From Phoma sp. XZ068 (lineage: Eukaryota > Ascomycota > Dothideomycetes > Pleosporales > Didymellaceae), in NCBI GenBank assembly GCA_004835665.1, contig ML240445.1, forward strand, positions 248,001 through 312,000: a stretch of DNA of 64,000 bases. The letters run 5' to 3'. The position numbers and the translations under genes were made by a program. The notes beneath the pieces were generated by a model. It saw nothing but the letters and a program-made list of their open reading frames with translations, did no database searches and was not told the origin of the DNA. Of this stretch, positions 13,024 through 23,964 are shown piece after piece. Each line of letters begins with the position of its first letter. The stretch's first letter is position 1.

Positions 13024-14250
13024 ATGGACTTTGTGCTGAGGTGCAACGACCTTAAGTGTCGGACGCAGCTCCACGAACGCGCTGTCGTCACCACTTGCAG
13101 GTACGACTTTCACTCTCACCTTACACCGGTCCGTAGCTGACGTCACAAAGCCATGTCTTCTGTACGCAATGCGCAGATACGACCGGCTTGTCGAGGTCGC
13201 AAAACGCACACAGGATCTGTCCGGCATGCAATGCTCCACTGCAGAATCCAGATGATGTGGTCGTAGCTGGTCTCAATCCGTCAGAAGACTACAAGACGAG
13301 TGTGCTGAGTGGTCTCAGCCCGACGATCATCATGGAATGTGCAAGCCGTAGTCTGGCTTTCTATACATATCAGACATCGCAAGAAATCATCTACCAGGAG
13401 CACCTGGCGAAGGGACTGACCGAGAAGTACAATGTGTTGAGCCAGCAGATGGACCAGCTCATCCACGATGCCAATTGCCAGATCAAGATTCTACAGGACA
13501 AGGTACAGGGTTAGTTTCGTTTCTTGGACGTCGAGAAGGATGATTGCTGATCTACAGCCAGCTCAGCAAGCTGATCAGATCGAGCTCGAGCACAAGAACA
13601 ACGATCTCAGTGACGCATACAGGGAGAGAGCCAAGGCCCTGAACCGTACACAAAGGAATTACCACTCGCTGAAGCAGCAGGTAATGGCGTCTCAGGTTGC
13701 CGTAGCAGCTGGTGACGAGGCTGAACTAACCACACAAACCGCTCGAGGCAACCGCATCATCGATCGTATGCCGGGCGCGAGAAGTGGTACTGGCGTATAC
13801 AATTATCCGGGCACGTTTCGACCGCCTAGAGGAAGCATACTCCACCAGAGACAAGGAAGTGGGAGCTCTGGCAGCAGTGGACAGCAACGTGGTGGTATTG
13901 GCATCGGCCAGCATCCTACTTATGCTTCGCATTTGCAAGGGCGTGGTCTAGGACGAGTCCATACTGGTCGTAGGTTCACACTCCTTCCTAATGTTGAAAT
14001 CGAGCAGCAAAGTCTCTGACGGATTGCAGAATCTGCGCCTGTCAGTACGCCTCATCAAAGCAACCTGCCACGTCTCGGTGGGACACGTCAAAGCCCAATT
14101 CTCAATGCCAACGTTGGCCCTCCATATGCGGCCTCACCGGTAATGCAACGACAGGCATTGGCACAGAACGGGGTGTCACGAGGCACTGGGAACTCTATGC
14201 TGAGCGCATCGAGAGCATCGAGAAGGACTGAGCTCCCGTTGCAGAGGTGA
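13024..14250 (+). CDS. HEI10/CCNB1IP1-type RING E3 ligase (meiotic crossover factor)
   Basis: Four exons: 13024-13100, 13151-13509, 13562-13969 and 14030-14250; introns of 50, 52 and 60 nt; 354 residues. The N-terminal RING reads C-X4-C (RCNDLKC), then TTCSHVFCTQC, then RICPAC, giving a C3HC4-type finger in about the first 60 residues. It is followed by NPDDVVVAGLNPSEDYKTSV and LSGLSPTIIMECASR, which I recognise from fungal HEI10/CCNB1IP1 proteins. A coiled coil follows (about residues 115-190), then a Gly/Ser/Arg-rich tail with SLHQ/GIGQ-type segments. In Sordaria, plants and mammals HEI10 marks and promotes meiotic crossovers as a SUMO/ubiquitin ligase. Intron 2 is ambiguous: GTACAG at 13503 to the acceptor at 13557 also keeps frame and would remove VQA. 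The last exon was chosen by frame and splice consensus only. Confidence 0.85.
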
Positions 14251-17200
14251 ATAGCCGTGCCAAAAGGAAAATCTCAAGCAAGGACTATGCAGGCATCTTG
14301 GGCAATAAGCCGTGGATGAATGGTGCCAGCACATGATAGGGCGCAAAACAGACATGGAGGAATAAGGCTGTATTACCACACGCGCCCAATGCCTCAGGCC
14401 AACAAGTCACCCCTACCATCCGTAAAGAGAATGATTTGCGAAAGAGAGTGAGACATTTACAACCTTAATCCAACAACATCGGTCACCCCAGCGCTTCGCT
14501 ACCTTGCGTCAATCTATTGGCTCCCACGCCTCATTCCCTTTCCCCTATTCCGTGACCCAAGGCTTTTTTCAAACCACTCACTAAAGTATTCCACATACAA
14601 TATCATACATCATTTCTACTCCGTCCGTACCAAATCCTTGTTCTCGTGCTGCATGATACCGGCACATCCTTGACACGAAACCCACTTAAGAGCTTTCGAG
14701 CTGCGGGCGGTGGTTGCACAGCGAGGATTTGACAGCGGGGCTGTTGGTGCGGAGGATGCGATGCGCTTGACTCCGATATGCGCTTAGATGTGATTATGGG
14801 GGCTTAGATAGGGTTGGATGGGTTTTTGGGCATGAATCGTAGGGGTTTGGGTTGGGTTGTCGGCTTCATTGCGTTGGCTTGGATGGCTTTAGGGCGTGAA
14901 CGGCTCTAGGGCTTGAATGGATACAGGGCTTGAATGGATACAGGGCTTGAATGGATACAGGGCTTGAATGGGTTTGGTTTAGGGCTTGGTTGTGTTTGGC
15001 TTAAATGGGCTTGTGGATTTGCATGGATTTTTGGGCTTGACAGCATCCTGTGGGCTTGAATGGGTCCTGTGGGCTTGGATGGGTTCTGTAGGCTTGGATG
15101 GGTTTTTGAGCGTGACTGTGTTTGGTATGAATGCTTTTGTGGGGCGGAGTGTCTTTGTGGGCTTCAATACGTGTGTGGGCTTGGTGGCTTCTATTCATCG
15201 GTCCTGCAGGCTGCACAGTATCGGTGAACGGATTTCAGCGCCGCGATATGATCCTGGGTCTAAAAGTGATGAAATCAAGCCAGCTGCGCCAGAACATACC
15301 TTGTTGAGTATAATTCGGTATCCTAGCTTCTCAGGCATGCACACACCATAATTGCAATATATCAGCGCATACTAACGTGAATGAGTCTGATCCAGACTAG
15401 AGATCCATTGGCTGTTGGGTGAGGTATGGTTTATGAGCATGGTAATGTATGTAGGAACCAGCAAGGGGTCCCTGGTTGGTCGTTGGCTTGCAGAGAGCAT
15501 TGAGAATCTTGAGAATCGAAGAACCAAAGGACTGGTAAGTTGTGAGTTGTTGTCGCGGGTTCATGCCTTTTGCATGCAGCAGGGACGATGATAGGTTAAC
15601 GGCAAACGAGTCCCGCGTATCTGCAGGGGCGTATGCAACCTCTCTGCAGGCTTCGATCGAACAACATCGTCTTCGGCCCACCACGGTGGGTCTTACACGA
15701 AAGGTCGGTGGAGGTGGTAACTTCATTTTTTGAACTTCAAGATCATGATACCTGAGGTCGCGTACACCGAGTTTGTGCGTCTGCTAGCTGATGGCAAAGT
15801 GCGGCTGAGCATCGCCACCGCGACATCGTCTGCTGAGGCAAGCAATAGAAAGCTGATATGAATCAGGAGACGGAAAATTTATCGCGTCTATGCATAGGCC
15901 CTTGTAGTGGTCGTGCGCAGGAACCGCCTGGATCTTTCAAGATCGAATGGCTATCGGGTTAAGGCTCTTGATGAAGCTTCGTCGTACTGCATTCGTAATC
16001 GAATTCCTCTTGCCCAATGAGTCCGGTCGGTGTGCAGGAGTCAGAGTACGAGGGATAGCCTAGACGTGGCAAGAAGTCGTCATGGGGTAGTGCTTGCGCC
16101 GATACTACGTTACCGGGTCGAATAGGGTGTCAGTGTTGCCTTATGTTGACTCCCAGGCGCATATGATCCTGGGAGGACAAGTCGAGCGTATAAGTGGACG
16201 CACTGGTATCACTGGTTTTGTGAAAGAAACAATGGTGGTAATGTTGCGGTTATTGAAGAACCTGTTCCTGGAGGACTGTGAAGCCACGACTCACAACGTC
16301 AGGCAGCGAAGAGTCGCCCAAGGCTAGCGAAGAAGACGCGATGCAATTCTAAGGATTCGATAAGTATACTCAAAGAAATACTAATTCGTGTGGGTCACAA
16401 AGAGTGGAGTCCCGGTCGCGGTCCTCCCCGCAGCGGGATCTAGCGTTAGCAAAAAGACCTCTAAGTCCAGCCGAGGATCTGTCCATCCGCACATTGAAAA
16501 AGAAAATACAAGAAGGCAGATGGCTGCTACATCAAAGCCAACATGGAAGCACAGACATTTGGTCATTGCAGCCTCATTTCCGGCAGGCCCTGACCACCCA
16601 ACGCTGGTGTTTGCCAAGACAGCAACTTCCAGCTTGCTGTCCAACCTTGACAATGTTTCAACCCTCGTCCACTCTGATACGGATGTTGCGGCTTCCCGAT
16701 GCGGTATGACAGTGCGATGTCTTACCATCGGTCCCCTCAATTTGTGCTCAGCAACACCGGAGCTTCCTGTCTCTACCTTGAGCCTTCTCGACAACACCCA
16801 TGATACACACAAGGCTGCGACTTCCTTCTGCACCATCTTTCTGCAACTTCGATCAGCCATGGAATAAACACCTGCCTTGATAGGTCGAGGGTATAAGAGG
16901 ACCAGGTCCCCTCACCGGTATGATGTTCGTTAGGCCCCTTTCACACTTGTTTCGCGAACAATCCTCAAGCTTCCGGATCCTTCGGCAGCTACCATGAGAG
17001 TAGGCATGAAGGCCTCCTAGGCCACTTCTCTCCAAGCTGGAGCCACGCCGCTCAGTTGCCTACTGGTTGCTACTGCTGCCTACCCTACGGTATGCTTTGT
17101 AATGTCCAGCTTCTTATCAGCCTCATGATCCCTCATTGCGACAAACAGCCACAATAATGCAGCCCGTAGCGACTTATCTCTTCAACATATCCGGACGCCG

Positions 17201-17681
17201 AAAAGTAAACATCAAACGCCTGCTACCCCGGGTATTGCAATCTAGTCGGGGCAACAATGAAAGAGAAGCAAACGTTGGGCAACCATGAGGGGCTCGTGCA
17301 GGGAGCCTGACTCATGGCTACGATGGATGCCCCATATGCTATCAGAGAGCATACAGACGAGTGTTTGTGGCCCCACCTGAGAAAAACGTTATGATAAATC
17401 GTGATACATTTCGGTGGGAAGGAATTAAGAATGCCACGGCAAGGCTACGATAAATCAAACTGGGAATCGAATGTTTGGGCATACCAACCGACCCCTGACT
17501 TGGAGTTCGACGCCTTCGTCTTAAACCTCGAGCGACACATTCTCGGTATGCCTGGCCTTCGAAATAGGATGGAACGTCGCCATTATCGAAGGTTTCTTGA
17601 TTACCATACGATAGCATCTCCGTTTGATTGGCTTGCACATGTTCGACATGCACCCAAGTCACTCCCCGCCGAGGATGGAGC
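14251..17681. other. Gene-poor stretch with repeats, no supported gene
   Basis: Contains the minisatellite at 14800-15190. Two nearly coextensive 159-codon frames at 16381-16867 lie on opposite strands; neither has a recognisable domain and the forward one lacks an ATG start. Nothing else supportable was seen. This stretch begins the roughly 20-kb gene-poor block. Confidence 0.5.
14908..14972. repeat. Minisatellite, 17-nt unit, about 3.7 perfect copies
   Basis: The unit AGGGCTTGAATGGATAC is perfectly repeated at 14908-14924, 14925-14941 and 14942-14958, with a partial copy to 14972. Degenerate relatives (GGGCTTGAATGGGT and GGCTTGGATGGGT forms) extend on both sides from about 14800 to 15190. 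The minus strand of this area gives a spurious Pro/Lys/Thr-rich open frame (14979-15167), which is simply translated repeat. Confidence 0.85.
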
Positions 17682-18959
17682 TTATCGGGACACCACTGGC
17701 CCTACGCACAAATAAGGGTGCGCCTTGCGGTAGTGTTTGAGCCGAGCGTCCTTTCTTTTGAATGTACTCGTGCAGTTGTCATCCTCGCACAGATATTGGA
17801 CGGTCTGATCACCATGCTTCAGTCGACAATGTCTATTGAAGTTGGTCCTTTGCCATCTACCGGTGAATGCAGAGTCACAATCACCGAATGGACAGTCGAA
17901 TATTTCAGTCGTTGCTGTACTGGTTGGCGAAGGTGCATTGGTAGACTGTGCATAGGTCACGTAAGGATGGAGCTGGCCGTTCGACGTGTGCCTGTATCAT
18001 GTCAGACTTCTTCATTACTAACAAGGCCAATGACATCGAACTCACCGTGACCTGGAACTGAATTCGCTGGGAACACCGACTACTGGGGTGTACTCGCTCA
18101 CCACACACTGGAACGCAAGTGGTCCATATTCGTGCGATACTTGATCCCCAATAAACCTTGGCAAGGGTCCTTGCGCCTGGATACCATGCATCGTCGCTTG
18201 ACTGGTCTCCACCGGAACGATGTGAGGATCTTGGAGGGTAGACGAGGGATTTCTGTTCACTGAATGCACCTCGCCATCAACAATCGGGCCATTTAAAAGG
18301 TTCATCAACATTGTGGTACTGACATCCAGTCCTTCCTGATGACCGGCTTCCCTGCCGAGAACTTCACGGACGAATGGGCCGGCTTGTCCTCTGATTGGGT
18401 CAGATGGCTGGTCATTGAAAGGTGCAGGTGTCGTGAAGCCGTTTTCACCACCCATTTCCCCAAGGGCAAACCCGTCGCCTGCCTCGCTACCATCCACAAT
18501 AGCGCCGGTATACATTGTAAAATCAGTCAATGGCTCAAGCTGTGCTGCCGATTGAGCGTACTGGTGATTGTAGTCGTTGAAGCTGTTTTCCTGGTCATCG
18601 AGTGGATTCAACATCCCAAGCAAGGCAGGATTGATGGTGTTGGGTACGGAAGCATTATCAGCCTGATGGCTGTACCCTGGACACCCACCACTCTGTAATA
18701 CGTTATTCTGATACGTTGCCGAAGGGGACAGACTCTGGTACTGGCCGGACGTTTGTGTAGGGCCTCCTATGTGCCCATGAGGATGGTACGGATATCCCTG
18801 CGGATAGGCCTGGGATCCATTGAGGTTGAATCCGGTAGCTTCATACCCGCCAAGGCCGTCAGCCGAGTGAAAGCCATACCCTTCGCTATCGTTTACAGTA
18901 TCGATTAGAAAGTTTTCCCAGTTTCGGGGTGGTTGCCCGTAATTGATATACCCAGACAT
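17682..18959 (-). CDS. Two-finger C2H2 zinc-finger protein (paralogue 2)
   Basis: Two exons on the minus strand: 18959-18046 and 17991-17682. The 54-nt intron 17992-18045 has a GTGAGT donor, a CTGAC branch site and an ACAG acceptor, and it restores frame; 407 residues. The start is the first ATG (18959); the frame stays open 9 codons upstream without another ATG. The N-terminal ~310 residues are low-complexity (G, Q, P, Y, N rich; MSGYINYGQPPRNWENFL at the start). The C-terminal exon carries C-X4-C-X15-H-X4-H (CPFGDC...RHCRLKH) and C-X4-C-X12-H-X4-H (KRKDARLKHYRKAHP). Exon layout (one intron just before the finger exon) and finger spacing match the gene at 2342-3948, so I infer common descent. 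Probably a DNA-binding regulator; targets unknown. Confidence 0.8.
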
Positions 18960-21900
18960 CGAATCACTAAAGTGCCCAGGCAGCAAGTGGGTGTAGTAGT
19001 ACGATCCTTCGAGTAGTTCGATGGAACACTGTTACGTCGAGGTTCGAGGAACACGTTGGACGGCGCTGACAGTGTTGATGTCGACGGGGTATGTCGAGAA
19101 GGAAGTAGTGAGCCGAGATGGTAAACCACCGCAGTCAAGATAAGGGAAGGGAAGGAAGGTGCAAGACTCAGGCCTCTGATAAGAGCTGGATTATCGTCGA
19201 ATAGGCGTTTTGTTGTGTAAAGGAAGAGATGGAATGAAGGGGGCTCTGTTGTGTGATTGTGAGCGTTGGTGATTGGGGCACATGTTGTGGTTAAAGAGCC
19301 GGATGGGACCACCAAGGACGCAATGTGAGGCGCCGCAGGACTACCTTCAGCAGGACTTGAGAATGCGACGTGTATAATCTTTACAACTTCGACCAAAGGC
19401 GAGTACGGCTATGAAAATGCGGCGGCAACATTCGAGATGGGCCGGAAGTCCAGTCCCGGCGAACAGTACTTTGGGCCGACGCGTTCGTATTGCAGTCTTC
19501 GCGCGAATGTTGGGAGCCAGGGTGCGAAGACAAACACTACCTACACACCTCTGCACTACCCGCGCGCAATAGCGCGCCATTCCCTTTTTCTCAACGTAGT
19601 TCGAGCGCTGAGCCCCGAAGCGTCTTGCTGAGACCTGCTTGGAGCCGAGTCAGTGCCCATTAGACCTGCACAGCCGTTGCGTATTCACAACGGAGTCGGC
19701 CGAACAACCCAAGGCTGCCTTCGGATGCAACATCAGCCTTCCGCAGAAGATTGGGCGCCGTCGTGGCCAACTGTGATTGAATGACACAGCCGAAGCGGTG
19801 TGGTAAACTCAGGGCAAGGATACAGAGCCCAGCCTTCAGAAACCTGGCATCGGCTGTCGTACTTCAATATCTAGGCAGAGATGAAACGGCTTCATCAGAG
19901 ACCCAGTCTCCAGCTTGTTCGTATGATTGCCGCTAGGACGGCACATCTTCCACGCGGAAGCGGATGTGGCCTCCGTATCCAGCATGGCGCAGATGCAACT
20001 GCTTTTCCCCTATTCACCTTGGTATGTCTCGTCCAAAGCGAAATGCCCACCGCCTAGCCACCGGGTCCGGGCCCGGGGCCGGGGCCTATGTATAACAAGG
20101 CTGACTGTAGGCGCATCGAGGGCAATGACGACAGAAGGGACCGCAGCGGGCTGTGCGATCAACTCTGTGTGCTCGGGCATAGGCGAGCCAATTCGTTGGC
20201 AAGGGAGATGCTACCCCCACTAGCAGAGGGCACAAGATGTCAGCCATAACGGGATCTGCCGGGACAATGTAGGAGAGATCATACAGCAAGGCCTCGACTG
20301 CACCAAAGTTGCGGAAAGAGAGCATAAGATTCTCTCGCAGGGGAATGCTCGTCTCTTAACGCTCGTCCACGGCTACATGAGATCTTCTCCGATATCAAGG
20401 GATTGCAGCATGCGGCACAACGTACGCGAGACGCAACTTGTTATCTGGAAATAAGGGCTAGACGGCTGTTTGGCTTCGCTAAAGCAGTTGGATTCCTCAA
20501 CCCGGGCGCCCCATCCGATGGTACCATTCACACCCAGCAACTACATGAGTGCGCCAGCTTGACGAGAAACTATCAACCCTCCATTATACTTGCGATATCC
20601 AGTTCTGCATCTTAAGTTACCACATTCTGCACATGTACTTGAGCGAGCCGTCAAGAAACTCTCCCCTTCATCTAGTGTGGGGCTCGAGTAGACCAGCTTC
20701 GAGACATACAACGACTATTATTTCCAGTCAACAACTGAGTTCCGCTTCAGGTGGCATTTAATGAGATGCTCCGTTCGCATATGCAAATACCACGCGGTTC
20801 ATGTGGTGACTGAGCACGCTGTGCCTCTAGTTTGCATGGATGGTGGGGTCAAGTGGAGCCCATGCCAGCTTCACACAGGGGGCCAGCCGGACAAGACACA
20901 ACCCGCTTCCCCTCCGGGCCGAGTAATAGCTGGGTGGATTTTGGTTCCGACCGCCACAATTTGCTCAGATCTTATACACGATGGGCAAGACTTCACGTCA
21001 TGTTGTTTTGTTTCAAGCATCTGCAATGGTTCGCGTCAAAGGCAGCCACAATATCGATTTCAAGGATGCACTCGGCGCTAATTTCCGCTGCAAATGCCAA
21101 TCCTGTGCCTGTCTCTAAATCCAGGCAAATCCAAGAACGAGGTAGTCTGGATAGGACCTTCTAACACAGAGTTCTGGTGTTCCCACGATCCTAGGGTACT
21201 GTCATTGACGTCCCCAGTCCTCTTTTAGACCAGATCATCGAGCATGTTCTGCAGAAGTTAACTGCATTCTTGAGCTCTTATCACAAACTACGTTATATCA
21301 CGTCAGAGCTGGCGGTCCGAGCCGCCCGGTACCAATCACCTTCTAGTTTGACCGCGTCCAGTCCGAGCACACTTAGCAATTTCGACCATTCGCGATGTGT
21401 CAATCACAATAAAACTACAAACAAAACTGGCTTGAGGTCAACAACCACATCCTTATTTGGCATCGCTTTGTTGAATTTGGGAGCAGCAGCTGCATTCATT
21501 TCTCCAGTGTTGGTGCCATATTAACCTGCGGGTGATGCATCCACTTTGGTAGGTCAGCGAAATCAACTGTCAGCACGATGAGGCTCAATTGCATCACGGG
21601 CACTCACTCAACCCGAAGCTCTACGAATACAAGGATTCAGACCGCCTAGAAGAATGCCTACTCGAGTGCTAACGCAGATCGCAATCTATGCGGTCGACGT
21701 GGCAGCATCGCCACCTGTTACGCGGGAGGCACATCTCTAGCTCCGTGTCCAAGAGCCTGTTGGTGGATTTGCCTTCTTTGCCTGATAGACAAGAGGGGCT
21801 TTGCTGTATCAGGGGCTGCGAAATACGATGACTGGAGCATGGGAGAGTCAATCCTGCGAATGGGACCAGGGTCGTATGCACGGGATTTCTCCGCATCGCA

Positions 21901-22776
21901 TGGCCTTCCTCACGGCTCGAGATACTACTGTCACAGATGGATCAGAAAGGAGTTTCGAGGGCCGTTGCTCGCTAGCACTTTTTATGTTGATTGGAATTCA
22001 CAACCAATCAGATGTACGACCCCCGCAGTACCTTGCAGTCGCATCGAGGTTAGTGCATAAAAGGAGTAAGCCGACCGTCACGGCGCAGGAGGCCTACAGA
22101 GAAAAATTGGGACCGTACCAGAAGCGACACAAGGGCTGCATCTTGCGCGTTGAAGCGCCACGCCCTGTGCCCTTGCTGCGTGACTGTCACGACTCAGTGT
22201 CACGTTTGCTTCGCACTCCTGCCAAGAGCCAACACAACAGATCACGGAGGATGCAGCAATTTCGCGTGGACCATGTTCCGCGAGCAAGCGAAAAACGCTA
22301 GGCAGGAGGGCACAAGCGCAGGCACAAGGGCAGGCACAAGGGCATGACCATGGCAGCACCTTGTCACATCTGTCTGGCAGGGACACCCCAAGATGTGGTT
22401 CCTACGTTGTCCCGGACGGTAGACATGCTTCTGGTCGGCCTCCCGAACTCGCGGCCAGCGCCAGCCCCCGCGCTTTCTCCCATTCCGGTCTTCTACCAGC
22501 ACCTCACCATGGCCACAAGAAGCAGAGCTGTAGGGAAGGATTTCATTGCATTGTTCATCATCATAACGACGTTACTCAGGGACCATATCATGGCTCGTGA
22601 GCCATACCCTGCTTTCTCATCTCAGACTGCAAAGGAGAAAGGGTGTAAGAAGATTAAGGAAATGGAAGGCGATGCAAGCACTGCCTGGTGTTCCAGAGAC
22701 AGCAAATCGCCTAAAACAAGTCCGCCACTTGAACCAATATTAAGGAATTGAAGAAAATGAAAGCACAAGAAAGAAG
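18960..22776. other. Intergenic, no supported gene
   Basis: Only short, mixed-composition frames are present on both strands (for example 18905-19396 minus and 21801-22301 plus), none with a domain or a good ATG context. A GC-rich run lies near 20060-20090. A three-copy 12-nt repeat lies at 22309-22344. Confidence 0.5.
22309..22344. repeat. Short tandem repeat, 3 x 12 nt
   Basis: Three adjacent copies of GGCACAAGGGCA (22309-22320 with one change, 22321-22332, 22333-22344). It lies in non-coding DNA about 0.4 kb beyond the stop of the third C2H2 gene. Confidence 0.7.
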
Positions 22777-23964
22777 TCAGTGTGTCTGGTGCGCGCTATA
22801 CATGTCGCCAGGGTCCAGCCTGCGCCTAGACCTTCTCTTCGATTTCTGCATTACCATGTTCGGATGCTTTTTGCGTTCATGGTTACGTAGGGCATCACCT
22901 CGATTGAACGAACTTTTACAGAGATGGCAACTGTAATCTCGTGTGGGTGTAAGCACATGCTTCTGTTTGACATGTCGCTTCATATTTCCTTGTCCAAACT
23001 GGCCACTGAATAACTGCTCACAATGGTCGCACTTGACACGAGGGTACTCTTTCTTCGATGCAGAACTGAGTCTCAGGTGTGGGATGATAGGTTGCGTCTC
23101 CACGTTATAGCCGTGAGGTAGATACCCACGGTCTTCAAGAGATTCCATATGGCCGGAGTCGTTGTCAATGTCCAGGTGGACAGGTTCATGTCCGCTAATC
23201 CGAGCCCAGGACGAGTCACCTGTCTTCTCCCAGGTCCCTAATAGCGCTTGGTTGCTGCGGACTGACTCCTCTGACAAGGTGATATCCTGCTGAAGATCGG
23301 GTCGGAGGGCCGTAGGGCTTATCTGCGACCAGTCCATTTGATTATTGGCGTTGACCAAGTCATCAGTTAGGAAGGCGAAGTTGAGCTCCTCTCCAGGCTG
23401 CACAAAAGTCAAGCCGTCGAGATGCGAGAACGGAAAAGTGCTTGCTGGGAGATTGTAGACCGAGGACATTTCAAAGTCGAGACCATGATTATGGATTGAA
23501 TTCCTTTCGTTGACCGATACTGTGTCTGCAAAGGAAGTTTGATATTCCTGACACAACATCAGAACACCGGCCGTTGTTGGAGTTTCTGGTGTGACTGGCG
23601 AAGACTTCTGCGAAGCAGTTTGAGACGACAAACCAGGGACAGCATGTTCACAGTCCTGTACTGAGACATCAAAAGGTTGAGCTTGACGTATGACTGGTTG
23701 ATCACCGAGTATAGAACGACTGCTGCTGCTATCGAATTCGTAAGGAGATATGATGTTGTGCTCAAACCGTGCAGGATATGGCTCTTGGACCACTGGAGTG
23801 TGAAAATGGCCTTCATCGCCTGGCAGTTCAGCAATAGGCGTCCCAGCAACATTGTCACCTGGCAGGGTGCGGCGTCTCAGCCCAGCTCGCCCATGAGGCT
23901 TGCGGGCAATAAAGTAGCCGCGCTCATCAACATCACCGTCACACCTTGGAGGTGCGCTATACAT
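22777..23964 (-). CDS. Two-finger C2H2 zinc-finger protein (paralogue 3)
   Basis: A single uninterrupted frame; the first ATG is at 23964, giving 395 residues. The frame continues open upstream to about 24145 without an ATG, so a 5' exon is possible, but no in-frame donor/acceptor pair was found. About 310 residues of low-complexity sequence precede two C-terminal fingers: C-X2-C-X15-H-X4-H (CDHCEQLF...KRHVKQKH) and C-X2-C-X12-H-X4-H (CHLCKSSF...RNHERKKH). The fingers keep the X15 spacing of paralogues 1 and 2 but use C-X2-C instead of C-X4-C. A basic tail (KSKRRSRRR) follows and may be a nuclear localisation signal. There is no intron before the fingers, unlike the other two. Regulatory function is inferred only. 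Confidence 0.72.
   Translation of the reverse strand: MYSAPPRCDGDVDERGYFIARKPHGRAGLRRRTLPGDNVAGTPIAELPGDEGHFHTPVVQEPYPARFEHNIISPYEFDSSSSRSILGDQPVIRQAQPFDVSVQDCEHAVPGLSSQTASQKSSPVTPETPTTAGVLMLCQEYQTSFADTVSVNERNSIHNHGLDFEMSSVYNLPASTFPFSHLDGLTFVQPGEELNFAFLTDDLVNANNQMDWSQISPTALRPDLQQDITLSEESVRSNQALLGTWEKTGDSSWARISGHEPVHLDIDNDSGHMESLEDRGYLPHGYNVETQPIIPHLRLSSASKKEYPRVKCDHCEQLFSGQFGQGNMKRHVKQKHVLTPTRDYSCHLCKSSFNRGDALRNHERKKHPNMVMQKSKRRSRRRLDPGDMYSAHQTH

Noticed and set aside
16381..16867. Two 159-codon frames, almost exactly overlapping on opposite strands
   Set aside because: Mirror frames of this kind arise by chance in GC-balanced DNA; neither has a domain, and the forward one lacks an ATG start.
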